Of a stretch of DNA of 64,000 nucleotides, positions 51,429 through 61,071 are shown piece after piece. Position 1 is the first letter of the stretch, and every line of letters begins with the position of its first letter. The translations under genes and the position numbers were made by a program. Under the pieces are notes generated by a model. It saw only the letters and a list, made by a program, of their open reading frames with translations. It was not told the DNA's origin and did no database searches. Source of the DNA: Pseudoxanthomonas mexicana (GTDB lineage: Bacteria > Pseudomonadota > Gammaproteobacteria > Xanthomonadales > Xanthomonadaceae); contig NZ_PDWV01000006.1 in NCBI RefSeq assembly GCF_010093385.1, positions 52,985 through 116,984 on the forward strand, read 5' to 3'.

Positions 51429-51952
51429 TCCGCAGTGACGCCCGTTGGCTGATCCTGTGCGCGCTGGTGATGGCGGGCGGCTGCGCCCGCGGCATCACCA
51501 GCACGCCGGGCGACGCTCCCAACCTGGAAAGCTGGGTCGCGGACGTGAGGGCACGCCCCGCGCCACCGCTGGACCCGCTGCCCGTGATGCAGCAGTTCGA
51601 GACCTTCGAGTACGCCGCGCAGACGCTGCGCGACCCGTTCAGCGATGCCTGGAACAACGCCGAGGGTGGTGGCCTGCGCCCCGACCCGGACCGGCGCAAG
51701 GAGACGCTTGAACAGTACCCGCTGGACAGCCTGGACATGGTCGGCACGATCGGCAAGGGCCCGGGGCTGGTGGCACTGGTGATGGGGCCCGACAAGGTCA
51801 CCTACCGGGTACGTCCGGGGAACTACCTGGGGCAGAGCGATGGCCGGGTCACCTCGGTCCGCGAAGATGGCTTGGAACTTGTCGAACTAGTGCCGGATGG
51901 CGCGGGTGGCTGGCTGGAACGGCCGGCGTCGATCGCGCTTGAAGATCAATGA
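51425..51952 (+). CDS. pilP: Type IV pilus lipoprotein PilP
   Basis: A 175-residue lipoprotein with lipobox LVMAGGC, then a flexible linker and an HR-type beta domain (LDSLDMVGTIGKGPGLVALVM). It overlaps pilO by four bases. Links the PilNO subcomplex to the PilQ secretin. Confidence 0.95.
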   Translation: MIRSDARWLILCALVMAGGCARGITSTPGDAPNLESWVADVRARPAPPLDPLPVMQQFETFEYAAQTLRDPFSDAWNNAEGGGLRPDPDRRKETLEQYPLDSLDMVGTIGKGPGLVALVMGPDKVTYRVRPGNYLGQSDGRVTSVREDGLELVELVPDGAGGWLERPASIALEDQ

Positions 51953-51966
51953 TTGGGGGATACACG

Positions 51967-53910
51967 ATGACCGCTTCGAACGCCTACCGCCTGCGGCCGT
52001 CCCGGCGCCTGGCCACCCTCCGGGTCTGCTCTCTGGGATTGGCCATCGGCCTGCTGGCGGCTGCCAGCGCCGCTGGCGCCACGTCCCCGGGCCAGCAGGC
52101 CTCCGCCGCTCCGGTCGCTGCCACGGCGGCCCAGGGAGTGTCGGTCTCCAACATCGACTTCCGTCGCGGTGAGGACGGTGCCGGCCGACTGATCGTCCGG
52201 TTCGACGGCCAGGGCGCCACGCCCGACCTCCGCAACCAGGGCGACACCGTCGTCGTGGATGTGGGCAACGCCACGTTGCCGGCATCCCTGCAGCGGCCGC
52301 TGAATGTGGTCGACTTCGCCACGCCCGTACAGCGCGTCGAAGCGCAGTCTCGGGCCGGCGGCACGCAGCTGGTGCTCAGCACGCGTGGCGACTTCGAATC
52401 CCTGGCTTACCAGTCGGGCAACGAATACGTCGTGGAGACCGTGCCCCGTGCCGGCCAGAGGGCCGGGGGCGGCGCGAGCGCCACGGCGGGCACCAGCTCG
52501 TCGGCCGTGGTGGCCGCCGCGCAGAAGATCGCCCCCGAGGCCCGCCGCTACAGCGGCCGGCCGGTCACGTTCAACTTCCAAGACGTGCCCGTTCGCACCG
52601 TACTGCAGCTGATCGCCGAGGAATCCAACCTCAACATCGTCGCGTCCGACACGGTGCAGGGCAACGTCACCCTGCGCCTGGTCAACGTGCCGTGGGATCA
52701 GGCGCTGGACATCGTCCTGCGCGCCAAGGGTCTCGACAAGCGCCGCGATGGCGCGGTGATCTGGGTCGCGCCTCAGCCCGAACTCGCCAAGTTCGAGCAG
52801 GACAAGGAGGATGCACGCATCGCGATCGAGAACCGCGAGGACTTGGTCACCGACTACGTGCAGATCAACTACCACTCCGCGAGCGCCATCTTCAAGGCAC
52901 TGACCGAGGCCAAGGGCGGCGGCAACAGCGGCGGCGGCGGTGGCACGGGCAACAACCAGAACGAGAACGGCTTCCTGTCGCAGCGTGGTCGCCTGGTGGC
53001 CGACGAGCGCACCAACACGCTGATGATCAGTGACATCCCGAAAAAGATCGCGCAGATGCGCGAGCTGATCGCAGTGATCGACCGTCCCGTCGATCAGGTG
53101 CTGATCGAAGGGCGCATCGTCATTGCCACCGATTCGTTCGCCCGCGACCTGGGTGCGAAGTTCGGCCTCCAGGGGCGTCGGCAGGGTGATCGCACGCAGG
53201 CCATTGGTGGCTCGCTGGGCGGCAATACCAGCATCATCAACGACGGCGTGTTCGTGCGGGACGTGGAAGGCGACACCGCGACCGACGGTTTGAACCTTAA
53301 CCTGCCGGCGGGCACCTTCACCACGAATCCCGCTGCCAGCATTGCCTACACCTTGCTCGGTCGCAACTTCAATCTGGATCTGGAGCTCTCCGCCCTTCAG
53401 GAAGAAGGCCGTGGCGAGGTGATCTCCAATCCGCGCCTGGTGACCACGAACCAGCGTGAAGCCGTCATCAAGCAGGGTCGCGAAGTGGGTTACCTGACCA
53501 TCACCGGTTCCGGTGGCGGCGGCAATGCCGCGGTGCCGACGGTGCAGTTCAAGGAGGCGTTGCTCGAACTGAAGGTCATCCCGACCATCACCGACGACAA
53601 CCGCGTCTTCCTGAACCTCAACGTGAAGAAAGACGAAGTGTTGCGCTTCATCAGCCTGGGCCAGTTCGGTCAGGTGCCGGAACTCGCCCGTCGCGAGATC
53701 AACACCGCCGTGCTGATCGAAGACGGCCAGACCGTGGTGATCGGCGGCGTGTACGAGTTCAGCGACCGCGCCAGCGTGGCCAAGGTGCCGTTCCTGGGCG
53801 ACATCCCCTTCTTGGGCAACCTGTTCAAGAAGAAGGGTCGCAGCAAGGAGAAGGCCGAGCTGCTGATCTTCGTCACCCCGAAAGTGCTGCGTGTGGCCGA
53901 ACGCCGCTGA
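51967..53910 (+). CDS. pilQ: Type IV pilus secretin PilQ
   Basis: A 647-residue outer-membrane secretin. ATG 51967 is preferred because GGGGGA lies just upstream; ATG 51949 overlapping pilP is possible. Signal peptide, one AMIN domain (SNIDFRRGEDGAGRLIVRFD), the secretin-and-TonB N domain (VTFNFQDVPVRTVLQLIAEE), N1-type domain with a Gly-rich loop (GGGNSGGGGGTGNNQNENG), then the secretin core with VPFLGDIPFLGNLFKKK at its end. Forms the gated channel for the pilus. An intrinsic terminator follows. Confidence 0.96.
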   Translation: MTASNAYRLRPSRRLATLRVCSLGLAIGLLAAASAAGATSPGQQASAAPVAATAAQGVSVSNIDFRRGEDGAGRLIVRFDGQGATPDLRNQGDTVVVDVGNATLPASLQRPLNVVDFATPVQRVEAQSRAGGTQLVLSTRGDFESLAYQSGNEYVVETVPRAGQRAGGGASATAGTSSSAVVAAAQKIAPEARRYSGRPVTFNFQDVPVRTVLQLIAEESNLNIVASDTVQGNVTLRLVNVPWDQALDIVLRAKGLDKRRDGAVIWVAPQPELAKFEQDKEDARIAIENREDLVTDYVQINYHSASAIFKALTEAKGGGNSGGGGGTGNNQNENGFLSQRGRLVADERTNTLMISDIPKKIAQMRELIAVIDRPVDQVLIEGRIVIATDSFARDLGAKFGLQGRRQGDRTQAIGGSLGGNTSIINDGVFVRDVEGDTATDGLNLNLPAGTFTTNPAASIAYTLLGRNFNLDLELSALQEEGRGEVISNPRLVTTNQREAVIKQGREVGYLTITGSGGGGNAAVPTVQFKEALLELKVIPTITDDNRVFLNLNVKKDEVLRFISLGQFGQVPELARREINTAVLIEDGQTVVIGGVYEFSDRASVAKVPFLGDIPFLGNLFKKKGRSKEKAELLIFVTPKVLRVAERR

Positions 53911-53930
53911 GGCACGCGTGACTGTTGTCG

Positions 53931-53956
53931 AAAAAGGGCCCCCCGGGGCCCTTTTT
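53931..53956 (+). terminator. Intrinsic terminator of the pil operon
   Basis: A 12-bp stem AAAAAGGGCCCC/GGGGCCCTTTTT with a CC loop, 20 bases after the pilQ stop. Confidence 0.93.
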
Positions 53957-54063
53957 CTTTGCGCCATGCGAAGCTGAATCCGGCATGCACGCGGCTACAA
54001 GGTGTGAACCTTCCCTGCCGAGGTAGGTCAGAATCCACCTTCCCGTCGATTCCGGCTGCATCC

Positions 54064-55080
54064 ATGGATTCCATCCCCACCGGCAACCCCGCGCCATCCG
54101 GCGACGCGCAGGCCCGCCTGCACGAGGCGTTCACGCGCCTGCGCGACGACCTGTCGCAGACCATCGTCGGCCAGGCCGCGCTGGTCGAACGCCTGCTGAT
54201 CGCCCTGCTGGCGGATGGCCACCTGCTGGTCGAAGGAGCGCCCGGCCTGGCCAAGACCACCGCCATCCGCGCCTTGGCCTCACGGCTGCAGGCCGACTTC
54301 GCGCGCGTGCAGTTCACGCCGGATCTGTTGCCGGCCGATCTCACGGGCACTGAGGTATGGCGACCGCAGGAAGGACGGTTCGAGTTCCAGGCCGGGCCCA
54401 TCTTCCACCCTTTGCTGTTGGCCGACGAGATCAACCGCGCGCCGGCCAAGGTGCAGTCGGCGCTGCTCGAAGCGATGGGCGAGCGCCAGGTGACCGTGGG
54501 CCGGCACACGTATCCGCTGCCGGCGTTGTTCCTGGTGATGGCCACGCAGAATCCCATCGAACAGGAGGGCACATTTCCGTTGCCGGAGGCGCAGCTCGAC
54601 CGCTTCCTCATGCACGTGAAGATCGGCTATCCGGAGGCGGCCGCGGAAGCCGACATCCTGCGACTGGCGCGTGACCGTGCGCGCGAGCAGATGCAACCCC
54701 CCGCAATGGCGGTCGAACGCATGCCGCTGGAGGATGTCTTCCGCGCCCGCGCGCAGGTGCTGGACCTGCACCTGGCCCCGGCGCTGGAGCGTTACCTGAT
54801 CGAACTGGTGCTCGCCTCGCGCGACGCGGCGCGTTACGACGCCACCCACGCGCGGCGGATCGCCTGGGGCGCCAGTCCACGTGGGTCCATCGCGCTGGAG
54901 CGCTGCGCGCGCGCGCGCGCGTGGCTGGCGGGCCGCGACTACGTCACCCCGGACGACATCCGCGCCATCGCGCCGGACGTGCTCCGCCACCGCGTGCTGC
55001 CGAGCTACGAAGCCACGGCAGAAGGCTGGGACGGCGACCGCCTGGTGAAGGCGCTTCTGGACGTGGTGCCCCTGCCTTGA
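54064..55080 (+). CDS. MoxR-family AAA+ ATPase
   Basis: A 338-residue chaperone-like ATPase starting MDSIPTGNP. Walker A is EGAPGLAKTT, Walker B is LLLADEINRAP, and the sensor motif is MATQNPIEQEGTFPLPEAQLDRF. MoxR proteins work with VWA-domain partners in assembly of metal-containing or envelope complexes. It heads an operon with DUF58, DUF4381, two VWA proteins and BatD. The region has a run of alternating CG around 54903-54919. Confidence 0.93.
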   Translation: MDSIPTGNPAPSGDAQARLHEAFTRLRDDLSQTIVGQAALVERLLIALLADGHLLVEGAPGLAKTTAIRALASRLQADFARVQFTPDLLPADLTGTEVWRPQEGRFEFQAGPIFHPLLLADEINRAPAKVQSALLEAMGERQVTVGRHTYPLPALFLVMATQNPIEQEGTFPLPEAQLDRFLMHVKIGYPEAAAEADILRLARDRAREQMQPPAMAVERMPLEDVFRARAQVLDLHLAPALERYLIELVLASRDAARYDATHARRIAWGASPRGSIALERCARARAWLAGRDYVTPDDIRAIAPDVLRHRVLPSYEATAEGWDGDRLVKALLDVVPLP

Positions 55081-55110
55081 GTAGCCAGCCCACATCCTGA
55101 CCCTACGCGC

Positions 55111-56007
55111 ATGAGCGACGGCGTCCGTCCCACGCTGCAGGAACTGATCGCGTTGCGCGCGAGCGCACAGCGGCGCCCGCCCGCGCGCCGCGGCCGGCAT
55201 TCCGTCACCGGACCTTCGGCATCGTCTCTGCGCGGGCGCGGCATGGAATACGCCGAATCGCGCGAATACGTCGCCGGCGACGACGTGCGCCACATCGACT
55301 GGCGCCTGACCGCCCGCAGCGGACGTACGCATACCAAGCTGTTCCAGGCCGAACGCGAGCGGCTGACGCTGATCGTCGCCGACACGTCGCCGCTGCTGTA
55401 CTTCGGCACCCGCGTGCGCTTCAAGTCGGTGCAGGCCGCACGTGCCGGTGCGGTGGCCGCATGGCAGGCCGTGCGCGATGGCGACCGGCTGGCGATCCTG
55501 CGCGGCAGCGCCACGGAAGCGCCGATCCCGCCGGCATCGGGGACCCGCGGCGCGCTGCGCGTACTGGATGCGCTGGTGCGCTGGTACGCGAACCCCCCCG
55601 TGGACGATCTCGGTCTCGCATTCGCGCTCGATCATGCCGCGCGCCTGCTGCGCCCGGGTTCGCGCCTGCTGGTGCTGGCCGAGCCGCACAGCGTGGCAGG
55701 CATCCCGGATACCCGCTGGACCGCGCTGGCGGCCCATCATGACGTGGTGGTGCTGCTGCTGACGGACCCGCTGGAAACCGATCCGCCGTCGCGGCAGCTG
55801 CCCTTCGCGGCAGGCGACCGGCGCATCGAACTCGACCTCGCCAGTGCGGCGCAACGCGAGGCGTGGCAGGGCGAATTCCACGCGCCACTGGAACGCGCGC
55901 TGGACCGCCTGCCGTCGCGCGGTGTACAGGTGCGCACGCTGTCCACCGAGGCCGCCAGCGATGACTGGCTGGTCGCGCTGGGCCGCGCGCAATCGCAGGT
56001 GGCCTGA
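55111..56007 (+). CDS. DUF58-domain protein
   Basis: A 298-residue protein. The DUF58 core GRGMEYAESREYVAGDDVRHIDWRL is followed by VWA-like strands (LTLIVADTSPLLYFGTRVRFK). DUF58 proteins always accompany MoxR and bind it or the VWA partners. It follows moxR after 30 bases. The function beyond the MoxR-Bat pathway is unknown. Confidence 0.93.
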   Translation: MSDGVRPTLQELIALRASAQRRPPARRGRHSVTGPSASSLRGRGMEYAESREYVAGDDVRHIDWRLTARSGRTHTKLFQAERERLTLIVADTSPLLYFGTRVRFKSVQAARAGAVAAWQAVRDGDRLAILRGSATEAPIPPASGTRGALRVLDALVRWYANPPVDDLGLAFALDHAARLLRPGSRLLVLAEPHSVAGIPDTRWTALAAHHDVVVLLLTDPLETDPPSRQLPFAAGDRRIELDLASAAQREAWQGEFHAPLERALDRLPSRGVQVRTLSTEAASDDWLVALGRAQSQVA

Positions 56008-56009
56008 GC

Positions 56010-56462
56010 ATGGCGCCTGACACGCTGGTGTTGCGCGACGTGCATGTGCCGCCGGCGCCTTCGTGGTGGCCGCCGGCACCAGGATGGTGGCTGCTCGCGG
56101 GCGTCGTCGTGCTGATGCTGCTGGGCATCGCTGCCTGGCGCTGGCATCGCCGTCGCCGCCTTCAACGGTGGCAGCGGTGGTTCGATACCGTGCCGCAGGG
56201 GCGGGCGCCGGCGGAACAGGTGGCCGCCGCGTCGGACCTGTTGCGGCGTGCCGCGCGCCGCGTGTCGCCCGGGGCCGACCGGCTGGAAGGCGAGGCCTGG
56301 CTTCGTTTCCTCGACGGTGAGCAGGGGCGCGCCTTCAGCGAAGGGCCTGGGCGGCTGCTGCTGGATGGCGGCTATCGACGTACCGTGGATGCGTCCGAAC
56401 TGGAAGCGGCGCTCGCCGTGGCGCGCGCGCGTTTCCTCGAGCTGATGGCGGCAACGCGATGA
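56010..56462 (+). CDS. DUF4381-domain membrane protein
   Basis: A 150-residue protein with one helix (WWLLAGVVVLMLLGIAAWRW) and a cytoplasmic helical domain. The N-terminal LRDVHVPPAPSWWPPAPGWW is the DUF4381 hallmark. It starts two bases after the DUF58 stop and overlaps the VWA gene by four bases, inside the MoxR-Bat operon. Confidence 0.9.
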   Translation: MAPDTLVLRDVHVPPAPSWWPPAPGWWLLAGVVVLMLLGIAAWRWHRRRRLQRWQRWFDTVPQGRAPAEQVAAASDLLRRAARRVSPGADRLEGEAWLRFLDGEQGRAFSEGPGRLLLDGGYRRTVDASELEAALAVARARFLELMAATR

Positions 56463-57481
56463 GCCTGTCGCTGCCTGCATTGCATTGGCTGCAGGACGGC
56501 TACGCCGGCTTCGCCTGGCCGTGGGCGTGGCTGGCGTTCCCGTTGCCGTGGTTGGTGCGATGGGCCTGGCCCCCGCGTCGCGCGCAGTCCGATGCGTTGA
56601 GAGTGCCCTACGGGCGTGCCGTGCAGGCGATCGCCGCGCAAGGTGGGCGTGGTCTGGCGGGGCGGGGCTTGGCACTGGCCTGGCTGGGGTGGTTCCTGCT
56701 GTGCGCCGCCGTGGCCCGGCCACAGCAGTTCGGCGACGCCGTCACGCCGCCGGCGAGCGGGCGCGACCTGATGCTGGCCGTCGACCTGTCCGGCAGCATG
56801 ACCGAGCCCGACATGGAACTGGGTGGCGCGGTCGTGGACCGGCTGACGGCGGCGAAGGCCGTGCTGGCCGACTTCCTCGATCGCCGCGAAGGCGACCGTG
56901 TCGGCCTGCTGGGGTTCGGCCAGCGCGCCTACGCGATGACCCCGCTGACGCGCGACCTGCAGACGGTGCGCGAGCAGTTGCGCGATGCGGTGGCCGGGCT
57001 GGCCGGACGCGAGACCGCGATCGGCGACGCCATTGCACTGGCGGTGCGCCGACTGCGCACCCAGCAGGAAGGCCAGCGTGTCCTTATCCTGTTGACCGAT
57101 GGGGTGAACTCCGCGGGCGTGCTGACGCCGCAGAAGGCGGCGGAACTGGCCAAGGAGGAACGGGTGCGCATCCACACCATCGCCTTCGGCAGCGATGGCG
57201 GAGTGAGGCTGTTCGGCATTCCCCTGCCGATGCCAGCCAGCTCGCCGGAGGATATCGACGAAGCGACCCTGCGCGATGTCGCCGCACAGACCGGGGGACG
57301 CTTCTACCGCGCGCGCGACACGAACGAACTCGCCGGCATCTATGCCGAACTGGACCGCCTGGAGCCGGTCGAGCAGCCCGGCAAGGCCGTGCGTCCCCGC
57401 GTGGAGCGTTACGCCTGGCCATTGGTCGCCGCATGGGCGGTTGCGCTGCTGGCATTCCTGCTGCCACGGAGGCGCGCATGA
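56459..57481 (+). CDS. batA: VWA-domain membrane protein (BatA-like)
   Basis: A 340-residue protein. Membrane helices at both ends flank a von Willebrand A domain. The metal-ion-dependent adhesion site is intact: DLSGS (MLAVDLSGSMTEPD), with a downstream Thr (GLLGFGQRAYAMTPLT) and LLTDGVNSAG. BatA-type proteins act with BatB, BatC and BatD at the membrane in stress tolerance. It overlaps the next gene by four bases. Confidence 0.92.
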   Translation: MSLSLPALHWLQDGYAGFAWPWAWLAFPLPWLVRWAWPPRRAQSDALRVPYGRAVQAIAAQGGRGLAGRGLALAWLGWFLLCAAVARPQQFGDAVTPPASGRDLMLAVDLSGSMTEPDMELGGAVVDRLTAAKAVLADFLDRREGDRVGLLGFGQRAYAMTPLTRDLQTVREQLRDAVAGLAGRETAIGDAIALAVRRLRTQQEGQRVLILLTDGVNSAGVLTPQKAAELAKEERVRIHTIAFGSDGGVRLFGIPLPMPASSPEDIDEATLRDVAAQTGGRFYRARDTNELAGIYAELDRLEPVEQPGKAVRPRVERYAWPLVAAWAVALLAFLLPRRRA

Positions 57482-59241
57482 GCGCTTTCTGGCCGGCCTT
57501 CCATTTCCTGCGGCCCGAATGGTTGTGGGCGCTGCTGGCCTTGCCGTTGCTGGGTGCGTGGTGGCGCGTGCGCCGCCGCCGCGACAATGCCTGGCGAGAC
57601 CATGTGGACGCGCACCTGCTGCCGCACCTGCTGGTGCGTGGCGGCGCGCGGGCCCGCACCGGCCTGGTCGCGGCCATCCTGGCGTACGTGCTGGCCGTCC
57701 TGGCATTGGCGGGCCCCAGCTGGCGACAGGCCGATCAGCCACTATGGCAGGCCCAGCGGCCGCTGGTGGTCGTGCTGGATCTGTCCAGCCGGATTACCAC
57801 GCCGGACCTGCCGCCCTCGCGCCTGTTGCAGGTGCGGGCGAAGCTGGCGCGCCTGCTCGATGCGCGCGCGGGCAGTCCGGTGGCACTGGTGGTGTATGCG
57901 GACGATGCGTTCACGGTCGCGCCGCTGACCGACGATGCGGGCAACATCCGCCTGTATCTCGACGAGTTGTCGCCGGAGATCATGCCCGTGGATGGCCAGC
58001 GGGCCGATCGCGGCATCGCCTGGGCGGCGCGCCTGCTGTCGCAGGCGGATTTCCGCAACGGGGACATCCTCGTGTTCACCGATCGCGCGAACGGCGACGC
58101 ATCCAGGGCGGCCTCGGATGCGCGCGCGAAAGGCTACGCCGTGTCCGTGCTCGGGATCGGCACCTCGACCGGCGCGGCCTATCGCGGTAGCGACGGCACG
58201 ATAGGCCATGCGGCGCTGGACGCGTCATCGCTGCGCGCGTTGGCCACGGCCGGCGGCGGTCGTTATGCGCCTGCCACAGCCGACAACGCCGATCTCGCTG
58301 CGCTCGGCGTCGCATCGCCCGCGCTGGAGACGGTGGGCACGTCGACCACACACGGCGGCGGCAAGGCATGGCGCGATGAAGGCTACTGGCTGCTGATCCC
58401 GCTGATGACGCTCGCATTGCTGTGGTTCCGTCGCGGTGCGGCGCTAGTGCTGGTGGGTGCGCTGTGGCTTCCGGTGGCGTCGCCCGCGCGCGCCGCGGGC
58501 ATCGACTGGTGGCAGCGCGGCGACCAGGCCACGCATGCGCGCCTTGAAGAGGGCGCGAAAGCCTATCGCCAGGGCGACTATCCGGCCGCCGAAAAGGCGT
58601 TCGCCGGCATCGACACCGCCGAGGGCCAGTACAACCTCGGCAATGCGCTGGCGAAGCAGCAGCGCTACGACGATGCGGTGGCTGCCTACGACCGCGCGCT
58701 GCGCCTGCAGCCTGGCATGGCGGACGCCATCGCCAATCGCGCCCCTGTCGACGCCGCGCGCAAGCGGCCACCTTCGCCGGGCGACGGGCAGGGTAAGCCC
58801 GGGCAGCAAGGTGGTGGCGACCAGGCGTCATCGGGTGCGAAGGCCGACCCATCCGACGGAAAGAACCCGAATCGTCAGCAGGATGACGCCGCATCGCAGG
58901 AAGCATCGACGTCGTCCTCGGGCGAGCCCGGCAAGGCGCAAGCGCCGAGGAGCGCAGCGCCTCAGCGCACGCCGCTCGAAGCCTCGCCCGACCCCGCCGC
59001 ACAGGCCGCCGCCGATGCCGCGCAGCGCGAACGCATGCGCGCCGCGATGGGCGAGCAGGGCGGGCAACGCGCCGGCAAGACGCCATCGGATGGGGCTGCG
59101 GTACAGGCCGAAACCGCGGAACAGCGCGAGCGCCGGCAGGCCGTCGAAGCGTGGCTCAAACGCGTGCCGGACGAACCCGGCGCGCTGCTCAAGGCGAAGT
59201 TCCGGCTCGAACACGAACGCCGGCAGAAGGAAGGGCAATGA
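57478..59241 (+). CDS. VWA and TPR fusion protein (BatB-BatC like)
   Basis: A 587-residue protein that joins the usual BatB (VWA) and BatC (TPR) parts. Membrane helix LEWLWALLALPLL-type region (RPEWLWALLALPLLGAWW), VWA domain, further helix (LIPLMTLALLWF), then TPR repeats (GDYPAAEKAFAGID, EGQYNLGNALAKQQRYDDA) and a low-complexity Gln/Gly/Ser-rich tail. The MIDAS motif reads DLSSR instead of DxSxS, so metal binding may be altered. Translation is coupled at both ends. Confidence 0.9.
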   Translation: MSAFWPAFHFLRPEWLWALLALPLLGAWWRVRRRRDNAWRDHVDAHLLPHLLVRGGARARTGLVAAILAYVLAVLALAGPSWRQADQPLWQAQRPLVVVLDLSSRITTPDLPPSRLLQVRAKLARLLDARAGSPVALVVYADDAFTVAPLTDDAGNIRLYLDELSPEIMPVDGQRADRGIAWAARLLSQADFRNGDILVFTDRANGDASRAASDARAKGYAVSVLGIGTSTGAAYRGSDGTIGHAALDASSLRALATAGGGRYAPATADNADLAALGVASPALETVGTSTTHGGGKAWRDEGYWLLIPLMTLALLWFRRGAALVLVGALWLPVASPARAAGIDWWQRGDQATHARLEEGAKAYRQGDYPAAEKAFAGIDTAEGQYNLGNALAKQQRYDDAVAAYDRALRLQPGMADAIANRAPVDAARKRPPSPGDGQGKPGQQGGGDQASSGAKADPSDGKNPNRQQDDAASQEASTSSSGEPGKAQAPRSAAPQRTPLEASPDPAAQAAADAAQRERMRAAMGEQGGQRAGKTPSDGAAVQAETAEQRERRQAVEAWLKRVPDEPGALLKAKFRLEHERRQKEGQ

Positions 59242-60911
59242 AGCACCGCATCTGCATCCCGTTGGTCGTACTGCTGATCTGGCCGGTGTCGCTGCTCGCC
59301 GCGACGCGTGCCTGGCTGGAGCAGCCGCAGGTCACGCTCGGCCAGGCGGTCACGCTCAACGTGGAAACCGATGCGGTGTCCGCCACGCCGGACCTCACGC
59401 CACTGATGCGCGACTTCGAAGTGGAAGGCCAGTCCGACAGCCGCAGCGTGCGGATGGTGAACGGACGCATGAGCGCCAGCACCACGTTCTCGCTGACCCT
59501 GCGTCCGCGGCGCGCGGGCACGCTGGCCATCCCCGCGCTGCAGGTGGGCAACGAGCGCACCGCGCCGCTGACCCTGGAGGTGAGCGCCACGGCGACCGCG
59601 CGCGCGGCATCCAACGGCCTGGTGTTCGTCGAAACCGAGGTGGACGATCCGAACCCTTATGTACAGCAGTCGGTCGGCGTCACCGTACGCCTGTATTACG
59701 CGACGCCGCTGGTATCGGGGCAGCTCGATCTGGATCCGCCCGACGGCGCGCTGCTGCAGCGCGTGGGCGAGATCGTGCAGTCCAGCCGCGAGATCGACGG
59801 ACGGCGCTACAGCACGGCCGAGCGCCGCTTCCTGCTGGTGCCCGAGCGCAGCGGTGCATTGATCCTGCCGGGTGCGCGCTTCGAAGGGCGGGGCGCCGGT
59901 GGTTGGATGGACGACCTGTTGGGCGGCAACAGTCGCCAGGTCAATATCACCGGTGCGCCCCGCACGTTGCAGGTGCGTCCGCAGCCGGCAGGTGCACCGC
60001 AGCCCTGGCTGCCGGTGCGCGACCTGCGGATGCGCTACACCGCCGTGCCGCAACAATTGCGCACCGGCGAAGCGGGTACGCTCACCATCGAGACCACGGT
60101 CGTCGGCGCGACGCAGGCGCAGTTGCCGGAACTGCCGACACCATCGATTCCCGGTGCGCAGGTCTTCGCCGAACCGCCGCAGTTCGACGAGCGCTTCGTG
60201 GGTGGCACGCCGCAGGTGACGCTGACGCGCCGCTACTCGGTGGTGCCGTCGCAGGCGGGCAGGCTGGTGGTCCCCGGTACGGCAATGGCGTGGTGGGACG
60301 TGCGCGCGGGGGCCGCGCGGCGCGCGACGTTGCCCGACCTGACCCTGCCGGTCGTCGTCGGAACCGGATCGCCGTCGTCCGTGCCCGTCGCGGGCGCAGC
60401 GCGCGGTGCCGCCACGCTGCCCGCGGGACCGGATGACGACATCCTGCTGGAAGGCGAACGGCGCGTCCCTTCCCATCTGTGGCCGTGGCTGGCCGCGGGC
60501 TTCGCGGTGCTGTGGCTGATCACGTTGCTGTGGGCACTGACGCGGCGTGCAGGCACCTCGTCGGGTCCTCGCACCCGTGCGCACGCCCAGGCGGGCGCGC
60601 CGGTGACTGCACCCGCCACCCACACCGCGGCCGACCTCAAGCGCGCACTGGATGCGGGCGAGCTCGACGACATCGAGGACGTGCTGCGCGGCATGGCACG
60701 CCCGGCCGCGGTCGACCTCGACGATCTGCATCGCCGGCTCGCCACGGCGTCCCAGCGTGGCGCGGTGGAGCTGCTGCGCCGCGCGCGCTGGGCGGGCGGC
60801 GATGCCGCGCAGGCGCGGGCGGCGTTGCGCGAAGCCTTCCGCGGTGGCCCGCAGTGGTGCACGCCAAAGGCGGTCGCTAGGGACGAACTGCTGCCGCCGC
60901 TATACCCATGA
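59238..60911 (+). CDS. batD: BatD-family protein
   Basis: A 557-residue protein with a signal peptide (LVVLLIWPVSLLAA). It has several Ig-like beta domains (PQVTLGQAVTLNVETD, RPRRAGTLAIPALQVGNERT, PSQAGRLVVPGTAMAWWD) and a membrane helix near residue 420 (WLAAGFAVLWLITLLWAL), plus a basic cytoplasmic helical tail. This is the BatD/oxygen-tolerance layout. It is the last gene of the moxR operon and overlaps the previous gene by four bases. Confidence 0.9.
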   Translation: MKHRICIPLVVLLIWPVSLLAATRAWLEQPQVTLGQAVTLNVETDAVSATPDLTPLMRDFEVEGQSDSRSVRMVNGRMSASTTFSLTLRPRRAGTLAIPALQVGNERTAPLTLEVSATATARAASNGLVFVETEVDDPNPYVQQSVGVTVRLYYATPLVSGQLDLDPPDGALLQRVGEIVQSSREIDGRRYSTAERRFLLVPERSGALILPGARFEGRGAGGWMDDLLGGNSRQVNITGAPRTLQVRPQPAGAPQPWLPVRDLRMRYTAVPQQLRTGEAGTLTIETTVVGATQAQLPELPTPSIPGAQVFAEPPQFDERFVGGTPQVTLTRRYSVVPSQAGRLVVPGTAMAWWDVRAGAARRATLPDLTLPVVVGTGSPSSVPVAGAARGAATLPAGPDDDILLEGERRVPSHLWPWLAAGFAVLWLITLLWALTRRAGTSSGPRTRAHAQAGAPVTAPATHTAADLKRALDAGELDDIEDVLRGMARPAAVDLDDLHRRLATASQRGAVELLRRARWAGGDAAQARAALREAFRGGPQWCTPKAVARDELLPPLYP

Positions 60912-61071
60912 CCCTCCATCATTGAGGTGATCGGTCTACGCGACCAAGGTGCACTCAGCAGGTAAATCTACTTACTTCCAGGAAGTGATTGACGAGCTAA
61001 TCCGACTGTGCGAAACGTACCGCGCGTTGGCTGGATGTTGGATTTTGCTCGGTTAACACAAGGAGTGACTG

